DNA from: Chrysophaeum taylorii
Taxonomy: Eukaryota > Sar > Pelagophyceae > Pelagomonadales > Pelagomonadaceae
NCBI GenBank assembly: GCA_029834535.1
Contig: JAQMWT010000495.1
Span: forward strand, 52,851-116,850
Direction: 5' to 3'
Length of the DNA: 64,000 nucleotides
A program made the translations under genes and the position numbers. A model generated the notes under the pieces. It made no database searches, was not told the DNA's origin, and saw only the letters and a list, made by a program, of their open reading frames with translations. This document shows positions 38,035 through 50,772 of this stretch, in pieces (positions within the stretch are counted from its first letter, which is position 1; the number at the start of each line of letters is the position of its first letter).

Positions 38035-40089
38035 ATGGACCATCAAGGCGTTCATTTAAAACGCACTTTGTGCTCCACGGTTGGCGAACAGACGCCGTCC
38101 TCTCCCCAGAGCGCTGCAAGGTATCTGAGCGGAGGGCGCTGTACGAGGCCAAGGGTTGAGGCCGATACGGTCGCCAGCGCCGAGGAGGCGCAGCAAGAGC
38201 AGCGGTCGTCGCGGAAACGCGAGCACTTCCGGTTGGCGAAGGAATTTAAACCCCTGTTGCAGCAGTCGACGCCATCGGGTAGATCCGAGGCAGACCCATC
38301 CGAGTTGCCGGTTCTCGCTTGGGACGAGGCGAAAGAGATTCCGGAGGTGGCCGATGCCGAGATGGTATTCTACACCAGGAAGCAACTCGAAAGCTCGGCA
38401 TTGGCGCTGTCGCACATGCCGTCGAGTTTTCGCTGGGTATTTCATTTCAGCGAGAACCACATGGCCCTACCAATAGTTCACGGTGACGTGAGGGCCGTAT
38501 ACCCCGATTTGACAGAAGCCGATTTGCGACGCGACATGCACTGCCTGGCCAAGTATTTTCCGGAAAGTATGATGGTCGAGCTCGGACAACATATGCGCCG
38601 TACCTTAGCTGGCGAGAAAATCAAAAAGAATGTGTATACGTGGCACTCTTATCCGGAGTACGGGTTGAGCGTGCAGGTCGCGTTTCACAAGACGGTGAGG
38701 TATCTGGATCGTAACGGGAATGTGACGTGCGTCCAAATCGGCGAGACTCGGGATGTGACTGAGGCCATGGCGGAACACGAAGCGTTGGTTTCCGGGGTTT
38801 TGAAGGTGCAACACGACACGCTCGACCATCGATTCGGCAACAAGCTCAGAATGATGCACTTGGCGTACCAAGAGTTGCTCCGCAGCCTCGGTTCTGGCGT
38901 GATGGACAATCCGTCTGCTCTTGAACTCTTGAATGGCTTTGACCAGCTTACGTACGAGGTCCTCATCCGCCGGGGCCACTTCGACAAGCTTCCGTCCATT
39001 GCCCCCGTCGACCTCAAGACGTTTATCGACCGCGAGTTTATCCACCTCCAGTGCGCCGTATACCACTGTTTCGGAGACGATGACGATATCTCTTCTTCGC
39101 CAACCACTGTTGCTGCTGATCTGGCTTCCACCCCGCACCTTCTCTTCTTCAACCTCCGGCAGCAGCCCCTATCACCCATCGTGCTTCAGGTACTAATCCT
39201 CCAAGACGTGGCGAGCAACGCCTCCAAGCACGGCACCGGTACTATCCGTATCGAGGTCACTTCTAAAACCATGGTCTTCAGCAACAAAACTGGGGGTTCT
39301 CCTTGTAGCCGTGACTCCGCCTCGAACGACGAGCAGGAGAACTACGCGTCGAGCAACAACCGTGGCCCGGCGCAAAGACAACAAGCCGCCACTGCTTCGG
39401 GCCCTAACGACGTGGCCGTGCCTTGGCGGCGCGAACACGTCGGTTTGAAGGCCCTCAGCACAATCAGCAAGGAGTTGGACCTCGACCTTGCTTTCGAAAA
39501 GCGAGTCGACGGCACCTTCGTGACTACGTTGACGTTTGGTGCTATTCGACGCGTCAGCCCTTCTTCCGAGCAGGACGAAGCAACGTGCTGCAGTAGTTCG
39601 ACCGACGCAGCACCTAACCCCTCTTCCTACGCTTGGGTTCTCCTCGACGACGAGCCCGTCATCTGCAGACTTTTCAAGTCACTTCTCAAAAAACGCTTCG
39701 CCGTCGATGCTACCATTATACAATCTCCAGCCGACGTTGGCAACCTCGTCCGCATCCTCGCCGACGTTGGCCGCAACCACCGGAAAGCGTCTCCCGATAG
39801 CTTTCGCGGCATCCTTCTTATCATGGATGAAAACGTCATAACTATGGACGTTGACTGCACAGTCCGCGCCACCACCGGCACCAAGCTGCGAGATATCCTC
39901 TTCTCTCATCCCGTAACCAGGGCGATGCTCGAAGACAAGTCCCTTTTACTTTTCTCCTCCTCTGCCTCCAACGTTTCCGACGACCGTGTTCTGCTCCGCC
40001 TGGGTAAGACTGGCAGCGTCGTCAAAGACGCGAATTCCATCCTCGCCGCCGCCGCGGAACATGAACTTCGAGAATACTCTAGATCATAG
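38035..40089 (+). CDS. Hybrid sensor histidine kinase (PAS-like, HisKA_2-like, ATPase, receiver)
   Basis: 684 aa, single exon. Residues about 120-245 resemble a PAS sensor ending GETRDVTEAM. An H-box-like helix, HDTLDHRFGNKLRMM, places His265 where HisKA_2/HWE kinases have HHRxKNNL. A GHKL ATPase region follows: N-box LQDVASNASKHG (Asn395) and a C-terminal strand VDGTFVTTLTF; the glycine-rich G2 loop is eroded (REHVGLKALSTI) and a Ser/Asn/Gln-rich insert separates the boxes. Residues about 533-675 are a receiver domain: VLLDDEP (acidic pair D538/D539), LLIMDENVITMD (phospho-acceptor D598), SSS at 641-643 and a Lys at 658 or 664. So it is a cytosolic two-component hybrid kinase of a kind known in diatoms and other algae. 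Catalytic competence of the ATPase is uncertain. No membrane segment. Confidence 0.82.
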   Translation: MDHQGVHLKRTLCSTVGEQTPSSPQSAARYLSGGRCTRPRVEADTVASAEEAQQEQRSSRKREHFRLAKEFKPLLQQSTPSGRSEADPSELPVLAWDEAKEIPEVADAEMVFYTRKQLESSALALSHMPSSFRWVFHFSENHMALPIVHGDVRAVYPDLTEADLRRDMHCLAKYFPESMMVELGQHMRRTLAGEKIKKNVYTWHSYPEYGLSVQVAFHKTVRYLDRNGNVTCVQIGETRDVTEAMAEHEALVSGVLKVQHDTLDHRFGNKLRMMHLAYQELLRSLGSGVMDNPSALELLNGFDQLTYEVLIRRGHFDKLPSIAPVDLKTFIDREFIHLQCAVYHCFGDDDDISSSPTTVAADLASTPHLLFFNLRQQPLSPIVLQVLILQDVASNASKHGTGTIRIEVTSKTMVFSNKTGGSPCSRDSASNDEQENYASSNNRGPAQRQQAATASGPNDVAVPWRREHVGLKALSTISKELDLDLAFEKRVDGTFVTTLTFGAIRRVSPSSEQDEATCCSSSTDAAPNPSSYAWVLLDDEPVICRLFKSLLKKRFAVDATIIQSPADVGNLVRILADVGRNHRKASPDSFRGILLIMDENVITMDVDCTVRATTGTKLRDILFSHPVTRAMLEDKSLLLFSSSASNVSDDRVLLRLGKTGSVVKDANSILAAAAEHELREYSRS

Positions 40090-40622
40090 TGCACTTTTTC
40101 TTTGAGCCAAAGAGCTCCTTGCCAGTAACGATCGTGAGTGATACAGGCACTATAATTCAAATGCCACGGGCAGGTCGCCTGCCCTTGCGCATGACCCGCC
40201 GCGTGCTCCGGCGGGCGCCGCCTCTGCTTGGAATACAGCAGTTTGTGAATTGGGCTTCGCTTCATCCTTCACTTCCTCTCCTCATTTTCTCGCTTTGTTT
40301 TCCGCTTAACGCAACAACACAAGCGCCCCGCGGGATCGCTTTCTTGCGTTTGCACGGCGGCGGCGGGCTTGGATTGCTCATACGTGACGGGTGGCAGCGA
40401 CGGCGCCGCGCTCGCGGGGGTGCTGCATAGAAAGATAAGATTCTTCGCTCTCTAGTTTATTCTGGGAATGCTCTCATCTTCGAATGTGCTGGACTGGATA
40501 TTACTTACTGTAGTCGCCCCGAACATCCTAATAAATAATTATAACGGAACCCAAAATGCCTAGGAGGGACGCAACAGAGATACTAAAAAGTCCGTCCTAC
40601 TTTTAGGCAACGCCCCGACCAT
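40090..40622. other. Intergenic
   Basis: 3' region of the kinase gene and 5' region of the next gene; the last 150 nt before 40.6 kb are AT-rich. No gene supported. Confidence 0.55.
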
Positions 40623-42356
40623 ATGCAAAGCTGGGTGGCGACGGTCGTCCTCGCAGCTACGGCATGTCTCGGTGATGAACGAAATCCCGAACCAGCGGGG
40701 GTATGCGTGAACGACGATCAGAAAAGGGAAATCCGATGTCGCAAGAGGCTGGCTTTTGGCCAGCAGTGCAAGAATCGCAAATTCTGGTGCGTTGAGCTGC
40801 ATGGCAACTGAGGGATACTGTCCGTGACAGCGCGGCGAACGACTTGAAGTGGCGGCAGGACGTTACGCCGTCAGGGCAGACGATACGGATCGGGGCGTGC
40901 AGAACCGAGGACGCCGCGAAGCGGATTGGCCACCTCTGCCCAGACCGCGATACATTTTTCGTATATCAGGGCGGCTACCCGATGTCCGCCCTTGAGGACT
41001 GGGATGATGAGTGGGAGTGCGTGCATTCTGGGTCCTGTGCGTGAAAAATAATATGTTGTAGGTACTACGAGTGCCTAACGACGACGACGATGTCCAATGG
41101 GACAAGCTACTGCGCGGAATGGTCGTCGTACGAGGATGCGACCGACGAGTACGAGCTCGGTACGTACACGTGTGTTGAGGAAGGCCGGACGTCCACCGGC
41201 GTTGCCTACTGCTCCCGATGGAATTCTGTTCAACGGGAGACAAAAAAGTGTAAGGTGAGAGGGACTCTCTGCTTCTTGTTTTGTTTTGCTTAGTCCGGCG
41301 CGCGAGCAACGCCACGTTTAGGACAATTACGTTGCAGAGCCGTCCGAGGAACAGCCGACTTATTGCCAACGAACATGCTATCATCGGCGCGGATCGTACG
41401 TTACGTCCTCTTACGAGTGCGGCTACACGCCGGACAGCGATTACGAGTATTCGTCGGCGACATGTCACGAGGTTCGGGACGAGGGTGCGTGTCTCGCGTG
41501 GTCGCAGGAAGAATGGGACGAACACAATAGCGTCTTTCGAGAGTACGAGACGTACACGTGCACCCAAGTGGTTGCCAACGGGCGATACTGCGCTTCGTGG
41601 GTAGGTGACATTGATTCCAAGGAAGAATTCGAGCACGCGGACTGCCAGATCGACGACGATGATTCTGAAGAAATCCCGTTGTCTTGGAGCTGCTACGAAG
41701 CGGGTCTTGCTTACTGGTATCCGAATTGTGTTTGGTTCCTACTTCCTGTTCTCGCATCGGTCCCTGGACTTGTGCTCCTCTGCTTCCTAGCTCGGGACGG
41801 TGAAGTAATGCAAATCTGCGGAACTCGAGTCAGCGGACTTGCGCTAGCCGCCGTCGGTACGCTCGTCTTTAATGCGACAATGGTCGTCCCTGGTGTTTTT
41901 CTAGGCGGCATGCTTGTCCTCTTTATCGATCTCGTTTTTCTCGGCACCATCATTGTCTTCGTGACCCCGTGCATTCTTGCGTCCGACACGTGCCGTGGAC
42001 GACGACGACAGTGCAGAGTTGAAGACGAGACGCACGCGGGGGGCATTTTTAGGTCGCGCATTACCGAGCAAGCCGGCCCCATCTTCAGGCGGGACGTCCC
42101 CCAGCCCTCCGCCCCGCCTCTCAGCAAGCCGAATGACACGACTGCACGAGCCACGTTTTCCACTCCGCCACCCATAGCCTCGGTAGTGGCGACCGGTGAG
42201 GCTGTCGTGGTCGGTTACGAGCCCGCAACCACCGACAACGGTATCGCCGCACGCCTTCGTGAACTCCACGCGCTATACCAAGACGGCATCCTCACCGCAG
42301 ACGAGTTCGAGGCCCAAAAGAAGAACATTTTGGCGACGACGAACCACGGCTCGTAG
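40623..42356 (+). CDS. Secretory Cys/Trp-repeat membrane protein with C-terminal SHOCT motif, four exons
   Basis: Exons 40623-40786, 40831-41010, 41062-41254 and 41322-42356, introns 44, 51 and 67 nt, all GT-AG; 523 aa. The frame is continuous only after splicing. A signal peptide (MQSWVATVVLAATACLG) leads to a roughly 300-residue ectodomain with repeats of the type YxCxxxxxxxGxxYCxxW: EYYECL...SYCAEW, GTYTCV...AYCSRW, ETYTCT...RYCASW. Then come about three transmembrane helices (about 315-336, 349-370, 373-398), a basic Cys-containing loop, a disordered Pro/Thr stretch and, near 488-517, RLRELHALYQDGILTADEFE, a SHOCT-like helix pair. The family is unknown to me. The second intron could instead be 21 nt (GTGAAA donor at 41041), adding ten residues. 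Confidence 0.72.
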
Positions 42357-42853
42357 TTCGTCTTCCTCTTCTTCTTCTTCTTCTCCTTTTGCGCTGCAGT
42401 CATTACGTCTGCATTGGTTCAGCACTCCGGTCCTTTCTGCTCAAGGTCCTCCTCCTCTATATCCTTGCGATTGGGCTGGGGGAAGTAGTCGTTACCTAGG
42501 TTACCGTCGTACCACCCAAAGGACGCTTCTCGCAGCGCCGCGCGACGGAGAGGAAAAAAAAAATCCGGCGCGAGCTTAGTTGAACGAACCATCGATGGGC
42601 CGACTTGAAGCGAGGTGACTATGAGGAGGCGTCGTCGTTTTGTAGAACACCTGGATTTCGATTGGAGCGCGTTGGCACAACACTCACGAAGCCACAAACA
42701 CCACGATGGTGCGCTCAGAGTCGAGACTGACCGACGACTGGGAGACGGCTGTGACAGCAAAGGTTCGGCGCGATAGCATGCTCCCTGGCTCCGAAGATTC
42801 ACTCTTCCGCCAAGTCGGGAGGGAAGAACGTACGCCCGAAAAGTTGAACTCGA

Positions 42854-42904
<51 letters not shown>

Positions 42905-43066
42905 TCTCCAGTATCGTTCGAGCACATACCACACGAAAAAAATCGACAAGATAGCTGCCGAACGATAAACAATCAGTTTCTCGTTGGGTCGAAATCTACG
43001 CGTTTCGTAGAAGCGCGAATAAAGGGGATCCACGACGACGACGGGCAGCGCGGTACGCCACAGACG
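42357..43066. other. Region around a (CAG)16 repeat; gene content uncertain
   Basis: A plus-strand frame from an ATG at 42706 would give 82 aa with 16 Gln. The minus strand is open for 204 codons (42419-43033) but has no ATG; its ends look protein-like (a hydrophobic helix SAAILSIFFVWYVLERYW at the left end and FGWYDGNLGNDYFPQPNRK at the right), separated by poly-Ala from the same repeat. Introns may be involved. No call is made. Confidence 0.4.
42856..42903 (+). repeat. (CAG)16 microsatellite
   Basis: Sixteen uninterrupted CAG units. Depending on strand and frame it would encode Gln, Ala or Cys runs. Confidence 0.95.
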
Positions 43067-43313
43067 CTACAAGTCTTGTAGCTTGGCTTGAACATCGGCG
43101 AGGTCGGCCTCGAGCGCGGCAGCACGGTTGAGTTTGTCGCGTTGGTCGGACGAAGGGTCGAGCCCGGCGTCGACCTTGGCCTGGAGCTCGGCGATCTGCT
43201 TGAGCTTTTTCTTGAGGCTTTTTACCTTCTTGGCGAGATCATCGGTCGTGGGAGGGTCGTTTGATGCGGTCGGGCCGTCGGTCGGCGGCTTGTCGTCGGG
43301 GAGTAGCGGGTCA

Positions 43314-43345
<32 letters not shown>

Positions 43346-43705
43346 TCCGCGGTGATGACTTGGTCTGAACTCGCGTGCCCGGTTCTTCTTGTTTGCCGCA
43401 ATTTTATTCGACGAAGATATGGACGGGTCGAGACCCGGGATGATGTTGGGCCTATTTGCCTCGCGGTGGGCGCGCGTCTCGAAGGCCTCGACCTCATCCT
43501 GCGGCACGAAGGACTTCCAGGAGCCGTCGGCGAGCTGCTCGGCGCGGATGCGTCGGTCCTTGCGCCTTGTTCCGTCGGGCCGCAGGGTCCCGGGGAGGAT
43601 GACGCAGTGGTCGGTATAGACGGAGCGGCCGTGCTGGTCGCGGCCGATAACTCGCTCTCGTCGTCGCGTTTCGGGCCTCTTGGAGAGCCAGCCATCGTCG
43701 TCCAT
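43067..43705 (-). CDS. PYM1: PYM/WIBG, partner of Y14 and Mago
   Basis: 212 aa from ATG 43705; the frame is open far upstream but there it is the antisense of the helicase gene. The N-terminal Mago-Y14-binding motif is clear: LPGTLRPDGTRRKDRRIR followed by FVPQDEVEAFETR and IPGLDP. An Ala run comes from a GCC repeat. The C-terminal ribosome-binding helix region is also conserved (KKVKSLKKKLKQIAELQAK). PYM strips exon-junction complexes from mRNAs during translation, which fits a genome with introns. Divergent from the helicase gene with 51 nt between start codons. Confidence 0.9.
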
Positions 43706-45907
<2,202 letters not shown>

Positions 45908-45947
45908 ACCGCTCCCTAAAAATAACGTGTAATTATATCGCAACAGC

Positions 45948-46203
45948 GGGCGAGAAAGGAGGTCGAGAGCGGGGGGGAAAGGAGGTCGAGAGCGGGGGAG
46001 AAAGGAGGTCGAGAGCGGGGGGAAAAGGAGGTCGAGAGCGGGCGAGAAAGGAGGTCGAGAGCGGGCGAGAAAGGAGGTCGAGAGCGGGGGAGAAAGGAGG
46101 TCGAGAGCGGGCGAGAAAGGAGGTCGAGAGCGGGGGAGAAAGGAGGTCGAGAGCGGGCGAGAAGGAGGTCGAGAGCGGGCGAGAAAGGAGGTCGAGAGCG
46201 GTC
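45948..46203. repeat. 23-bp minisatellite directly 3' of the helicase gene
   Basis: About 11 units of GAGAAAGGAGGTCGAGAGCGGGC with small variations (GGGGGA versus GGGCGA). Purine-rich on the plus strand. It probably lies in or next to the helicase 3' UTR. Confidence 0.93.
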
Positions 46204-46648
46204 TCGACTGTGTTTTGTCTTGAATTCGGCTTTTATTCCACGCGTCCATTCCTTTTCGAATTATATACTTTCCCATCCTCTCCTCTCCTCTTCAGAAAGC
46301 GACCCATTGGCCACGCTTCTCTCATCGCCGCCACTCTTTCTTCTCGGGGCATCTGGTCACAGATATCATGGAAGGGGGCTTTGCGTCTGCTTCTCTTTGC
46401 TGTATATTAAACACGGAGTTCACATTTTTGCTAGTGCTGGGTTCTTCACACAATAGGGTGAATTTCAAAAATAATCAAGTGTGCATAATGCCACAGACAG
46501 ACATGCGTGCACGCAAGTTTTGAGTTGGCTGATAACAGCATCAACGGCAGCGAATAAGGAGTGGGTGGGAGCAGCGCAGATTTTAGTCGTCATCTCCTTC
46601 GTCTTCGTCTAGTTGCTCCAACCTGACTGACTCTCCGTCTACGAGCTC
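46204..46648. other. Intergenic
   Basis: Pyrimidine-rich 46.20-46.35 kb and AT-richer afterwards; only the left flank of the LPMO duplication. No gene supported. Confidence 0.55.
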
Positions 46649-47971
46649 TCAGTCGCAGTAGATGCCGGCGCACGCAGCGCACTCGGATGCGGACTCCCCG
46701 CAGTGGTAGTCGTCGAAGACGGGCGCAGCGCAGGCTCCGCACTCGCCGAGAAAGCAACAGTGTGGGTCGGCGTCGGGGCCCGCCACGACGCGGGCACTAG
46801 TCGGCTCGGAAGTCGGGTAGCCCGTGGGCCTGGGGGTCGGAGCGGGCATCGGGGATCTGGTGGGTCTGGGCGTCGGCGCGGGCGGGGGTCTTGGCGTCGG
46901 GGCGGGAGTGCCGCTTGACGCACCGCCGTGCGGGCAGAATGTCGCGCCTGATGAGCACCGGAGGCAGGCCTCCTCGCTCGCGGCGCAGCCGTTCTCGTCT
47001 TCGCTCGCGTTGGGGCACGCCCCCTCGGCGCACCAGTCGATCGCACTCGACCACCAACAGCAGCGACCGCCGGATTTCTCGGTCGGCTTCTTCGTGGGCT
47101 CGGCCGTGGCGGTGACGGTTGGCTTGGGCGACGTCGTGGGCCGGGGGGTCGTCGGTGTTGCCGTCGGCTGGAACTCACCCTCCTCGACGTAGATGTCCGC
47201 GCAGGCCGCGAAGACCTCCGTGGTTTTGTGCGAGTCCCAGCGCCACGTGAGAACGGTCGGCCCCTCGGGCCACTCGACCGGGATCACGACCTTGTCCTTG
47301 ACGAGGCGACCGCTCTCGCACGTGTCGGCGTCCGGCGCCGCGCACGCGTGCCCCGACCCCAGGCCGCAGTGGAAGTACTTGCCTGGATCTGCCGCGCAAC
47401 CCCAATCTGCACGGCAGTCGGGCTGGATCGAGCAGTCGTTGCCGTCGGCGTCGTCGCACCGCAGCACGGTACGCTGGAAGCATTCCTCGGCCTCTTCCTG
47501 CTCTTCCGAGGACATTGGCTCGTCGGCGAGGAGTTTGGCGATGATCGACGGGTCGTTGCACAAGCGGTAGCTATACACGCCGCCGTGGTCAGCGTTGGCA
47601 CACCACGAAACTTCGAACGCCTCGCCCGCCTTGTAGGTCTCAACGATGGTAGTGCCCCACTTGCCGTCGGGGTCGGGGAAGTTGTAGTCGTTGGTTCCTT
47701 GCTTTTGGGTCCCGCAAACGCCGAACGGGGTGACGCCATTCATCAGGTACCCGACGGACAGCGCGGTACCAGGCTCGGCGAAGGCTTGATTCCCGGGCCA
47801 CGACCGTGTCTCGGAGCCCGGCACATCGGCCAGCATGGGGGCCGCGAGCACGCAGTGGGGACACGAATCTGACCTAGCGTCAAGCGCTTGCCGCTGTCGT
47901 GACTTGGGCTCGAACAGGTAGCCGTGGCCGGCGACGCGGCCGGCGAACAAGATGACGACGAGGCTGATCAT
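46649..47971 (-). CDS. Secreted lytic polysaccharide monooxygenase-like protein, copy 1, with two Cys-rich modules
   Basis: 440 aa, single exon. Signal peptide MISLVVILFAGRVAG; cleavage exposes His16 as the mature N-terminus (HGYLFEPKSR), the first ligand of an LPMO copper histidine brace. CANADHGGVYSYRLC supplies the second His (His129), and WRWDSHKTTEVFAACADIYV supplies the axial aromatic (Phe254). The catalytic domain (16-265) belongs with LPMO_10/AA15-like domains by motif; I cannot place it in an AA family with certainty. LPMOs oxidatively cleave cellulose, chitin or related glycans. Pro/Thr linkers (PTATPTTPRPTTSP; TPAPTPRPPPAPTPRPT) connect two eight-Cys modules at about 301-348 and 402-439 that also occur in the GH6 protein of this window. 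Copy 2 is at 51970-53295. Confidence 0.9.
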   Translation of the reverse strand: MISLVVILFAGRVAGHGYLFEPKSRQRQALDARSDSCPHCVLAAPMLADVPGSETRSWPGNQAFAEPGTALSVGYLMNGVTPFGVCGTQKQGTNDYNFPDPDGKWGTTIVETYKAGEAFEVSWCANADHGGVYSYRLCNDPSIIAKLLADEPMSSEEQEEAEECFQRTVLRCDDADGNDCSIQPDCRADWGCAADPGKYFHCGLGSGHACAAPDADTCESGRLVKDKVVIPVEWPEGPTVLTWRWDSHKTTEVFAACADIYVEEGEFQPTATPTTPRPTTSPKPTVTATAEPTKKPTEKSGGRCCWWSSAIDWCAEGACPNASEDENGCAASEEACLRCSSGATFCPHGGASSGTPAPTPRPPPAPTPRPTRSPMPAPTPRPTGYPTSEPTSARVVAGPDADPHCCFLGECGACAAPVFDDYHCGESASECAACAGIYCD

Positions 47972-48439
47972 GCTCTTCTTCTTCTTCTTCTTTTGGATTC
48001 ACGTTGTGAATTGACCAACACCCGCAACGATATCCGAAACGGTCACGACACAAGGATCGTGATGTTGACTACCGTGTTTTTCGCGAAATCTGGATATGTT
48101 TGTGGCAAATTTGTCTCTACAAGCTCCGTCATTTGCGCAATATTCAGTGTTACACGGATTTGTCCGCTGGTTCCCAGCGTTTCGCGCAGTTCGCTGCAGT
48201 GCATTGGCTCGAAAATTGCGGCGCACCGCCTCAAAATCTTTGGGCCAAGTGGGATCACACATGTGCACGCGTGTGGCTGGCTTCAACCGTCATAGCCTGA
48301 AATGCCGACGCCCCCCCTCTCTGACGCCCAAATAGTTGGGGTAGTATGGAAGATTGCCGTGCGGGCGTCTTCCTGGTGTCTGAGCACGATTTTGGCCTGG
48401 CATGAGCCGATCCGCCGTCATTCTAGCGCACGACAAACA
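47972..48439. promoter_or_regulatory. 5' flank of LPMO copy 1
   Basis: About 330 nt next to the start codon are nearly identical to the flank of copy 2 (53296-53640), including a (CTT)n pyrimidine run just upstream of the ATG, TCACGTTGTGAA (a short palindromic element) and GATATCCGAAACGGTCACGACAC. The promoter should be within this shared block. No core element can be fixed. Confidence 0.5.
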
Positions 48440-50320
48440 AACAAATAAATAATCCAACTAGCAAGAGGCCAGCCCAATGAAAAAGGTGTAGGCTGATTTA
48501 TCCCAGCGCATGGAATCAGAATCACAAAGCTCTCAGACGAGGAGTGTTGACAGGAGTATTGAGGGCGAGTTGATGGTCTGTAGCCATTTGGTCCCGTCTT
48601 GACCGAGGGAGAACCAGCTCTTCGCTGGTATATGTAATTTGCGGAGTGCTTCGTTGAGGCCCCGGAAGAATGTGAACTGCGGGGATCCGCGGGGGGGGTG
48701 CGTTTGGAGGCGCACCAGGAAGAAACCATCTGCCGAGGGAGACGGTTCCATTACATGCGGGCAACGTGGCCTGCCCAGCAGAGTTTTCGCCGAGAGATGT
48801 AGGCATCGACAGTCTCCAGGCCAGCGCACTGAAGGAGGCTCGAAGTTCTGGTATGGTGCTTCCAGGTCTGGCGCAGTCGTGTAACGCGGCACATTGCGCG
48901 TGCGCATAGTGCGTGAAAGCCTCGTGGACGATCGAAGGCAACATTCGTTAGGCACCATGATGCCAAACCGAGGAAGACGATGACAGTTCGTTTGGCTCGA
49001 GCAGAGACGTACCTCGAGGGAAGAACGTAGTGATTGAGCGCACCGAAAGCCGCTGCCGCCTGTTTCAAACCATCTTGTTTAGTTTCGAGAGAGCACCGAG
49101 CCCCGCTGATTGAACGTCTCCACAACCGGAATTTGACTACCGTCACCCATGTCTAAGTCAGAGAGGGAGCAGCTGTTCTCTTCGGGAACGGGGCCAGGAG
49201 ATCGGCGTCGCGGACAAGGCGCTCTGCGGAGGCGGAGTGTCGTCGGCCTGCGATGCGTCATATAAGCACCCGCAATCGGACAATCCTCGGAGATCGTTGC
49301 CGTCGTCGTCGTTGCGGAGCCAGCGGAGTTTGCGTCATTGCTCGTCGAGTGAGTCCTCAGAAGCGCGCGTCCACTCGGCCTTGAACGCGCTCGAGCCAAA
49401 ACGCCGGCGCATTCTCTTAGGTCGACGTGGGCCGTGGTGTTCCTAATGCGCAGGGTGCCAGCAAGCACCTGCATAACCCACACCTTGCGACGTGGTGCCT
49501 GCATAACAATTTCCATCTTGCACCGTAAAGCAGCGCCACGTCGTCCGCGTGCATCGAGATGCTGATGGTAGACTTTGTCCCGTCCCGCATGTGCAGTCGG
49601 CAAGCGAGTTCAAACAAGTCCATACTTGTTTGGCACGCGAAGACATGACCGACTTAGCGGCACCGTCACGACATTATTTAACGCGGCCATTTTCAGCTTG
49701 CACGAAGAGCACCATGCCGAGTACGTCGTCTTGTTTGACACGAATGGTGGAATCGACTTCCGCCCCTGCGATTGCGACGGAGAAGCGGACTTGAGCATGA
49801 ATCATCGCTGCACGATGTATTCGACGAGCGACCTGAATGAGCTTCTGCGGTCCACCGAAATTGAGGAGCATGGTCGAGCGCCTCACAGACCTAGTCAAAA
49901 CGTTCGGCACCATATTCTGCGTACCTCGGGTATCATGATGCCGTGGTTGTTACGCGAAGCGAGAGGTCGCCCTACTCCGAAGCGATACCGAGAAGTTAGA
50001 CGTTCCAATCAGTCCGTCGGACTTCATTCTCCCCAAGCCTGTCGGAGAAGTGTGGGTATCGCTGGCGATCGCCGTCGGCATATCTGCGTGCAACCCCGAC
50101 ACACCAGCCTCTTTGATGCTTAGACTCTTTGAAGCGTGCTCTTTTCCCCCTTGGTCGGCAAGTCCGGAGCTTCTGTCGAGCTGGCTGCTGATCGATGTCA
50201 TCGAGCACCGACAAGTCCAACTTCGGTCGCCTCGCATAGAGCCCCTTGAAGCGCCCATTTGGTGATTGGCTTGTTCACTTGCACGAGCAACTCGAACCGC
50301 GCCCGCCTTCCGCACCTGGA
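48440..50320 (-). mobile_element. Decayed LINE (non-LTR retrotransposon), RT and C-terminal region
   Basis: Read on the minus strand, pieces of ORF2 follow in order despite frameshifts: IRVKQDDVLGMVLF (RT motif, consensus GVKQGD...LF) near 49.70-49.78 kb, ISMHADDVALL (the YADD catalytic box with His for Tyr) near 49.53 kb, VVETFNQRGSVLSRN, then GLETVDAYISRRKLCWAGHVARM at about 48.77 kb and RGLNEALRKLHIPAKSW before the end. The disrupted frame and motif changes mean it is dead. 50.32-50.68 kb may be its 5' part but shows no recognisable motif. Confidence 0.82.
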
Positions 50321-50772
50321 CCTTCGACGTGTTCTGGCGAGGCGGTATACGACGAGACGACCGACGCGAGTTCAGTATGTGAGTTTAGTGCTTGGAGTTG
50401 AACGAGGGGCTCTAGGTGTTGAATTCGAAGCAGACCGAGATTGTTTTTCACCTTGGTTACCGCTTTCTGCAGCTGAGCGTATATCTCCCAGCGCGCATAC
50501 CATCGCTACAGCAGAGCGGATGACCACAGCGAACAGAGTGTTCGTTCCGCCTGATGAGAAACGAAAGAAGCTGCCCCAATATGCCGGAGACAGCACCCGG
50601 AGTCATTACCTGCGCGGCACGATGAGCACAATGTATGTGCAGCGGACCGACGATTTCGCTGTGCCACTCAATTCAGTGTAAAGTAAAAAGCCGTTAGTTA
50701 CTCTGAGGAGGGAAGGGACAAGTTTAAAAGTAAAGTCAAGTTATCGAGCCGAGGGTAAAGTAAAGTAAGCTA

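Larger units (their letters stand above)
46649..49140. repeat. Segmental duplication, copy 1
   Basis: Contains the LPMO gene, its 5' flank and the 3' part of a LINE. Matches 51970-54945 in the same orientation with very high identity. The left edge is at or next to the LPMO stop codon (TCAGTCGCAGTAGATGCCGG in both); the right edge is inside the LINE sequence near 49140. Copy 1 lacks the LINE-derived insertion and the extra tandem unit found in copy 2. Confidence 0.9.

Noticed and set aside
42706-42954. Poly-Gln protein from the (CAG)16 repeat
   Set aside because: No domain apart from the repeat, and overlapping open frames on both strands make the coding strand undecidable.
47228-47872. Plus-strand frames of about 214 codons opposite both LPMO genes
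   Set aside because: Conserved in both copies only because the duplication is recent; antisense to the catalytic domain and without recognisable features.
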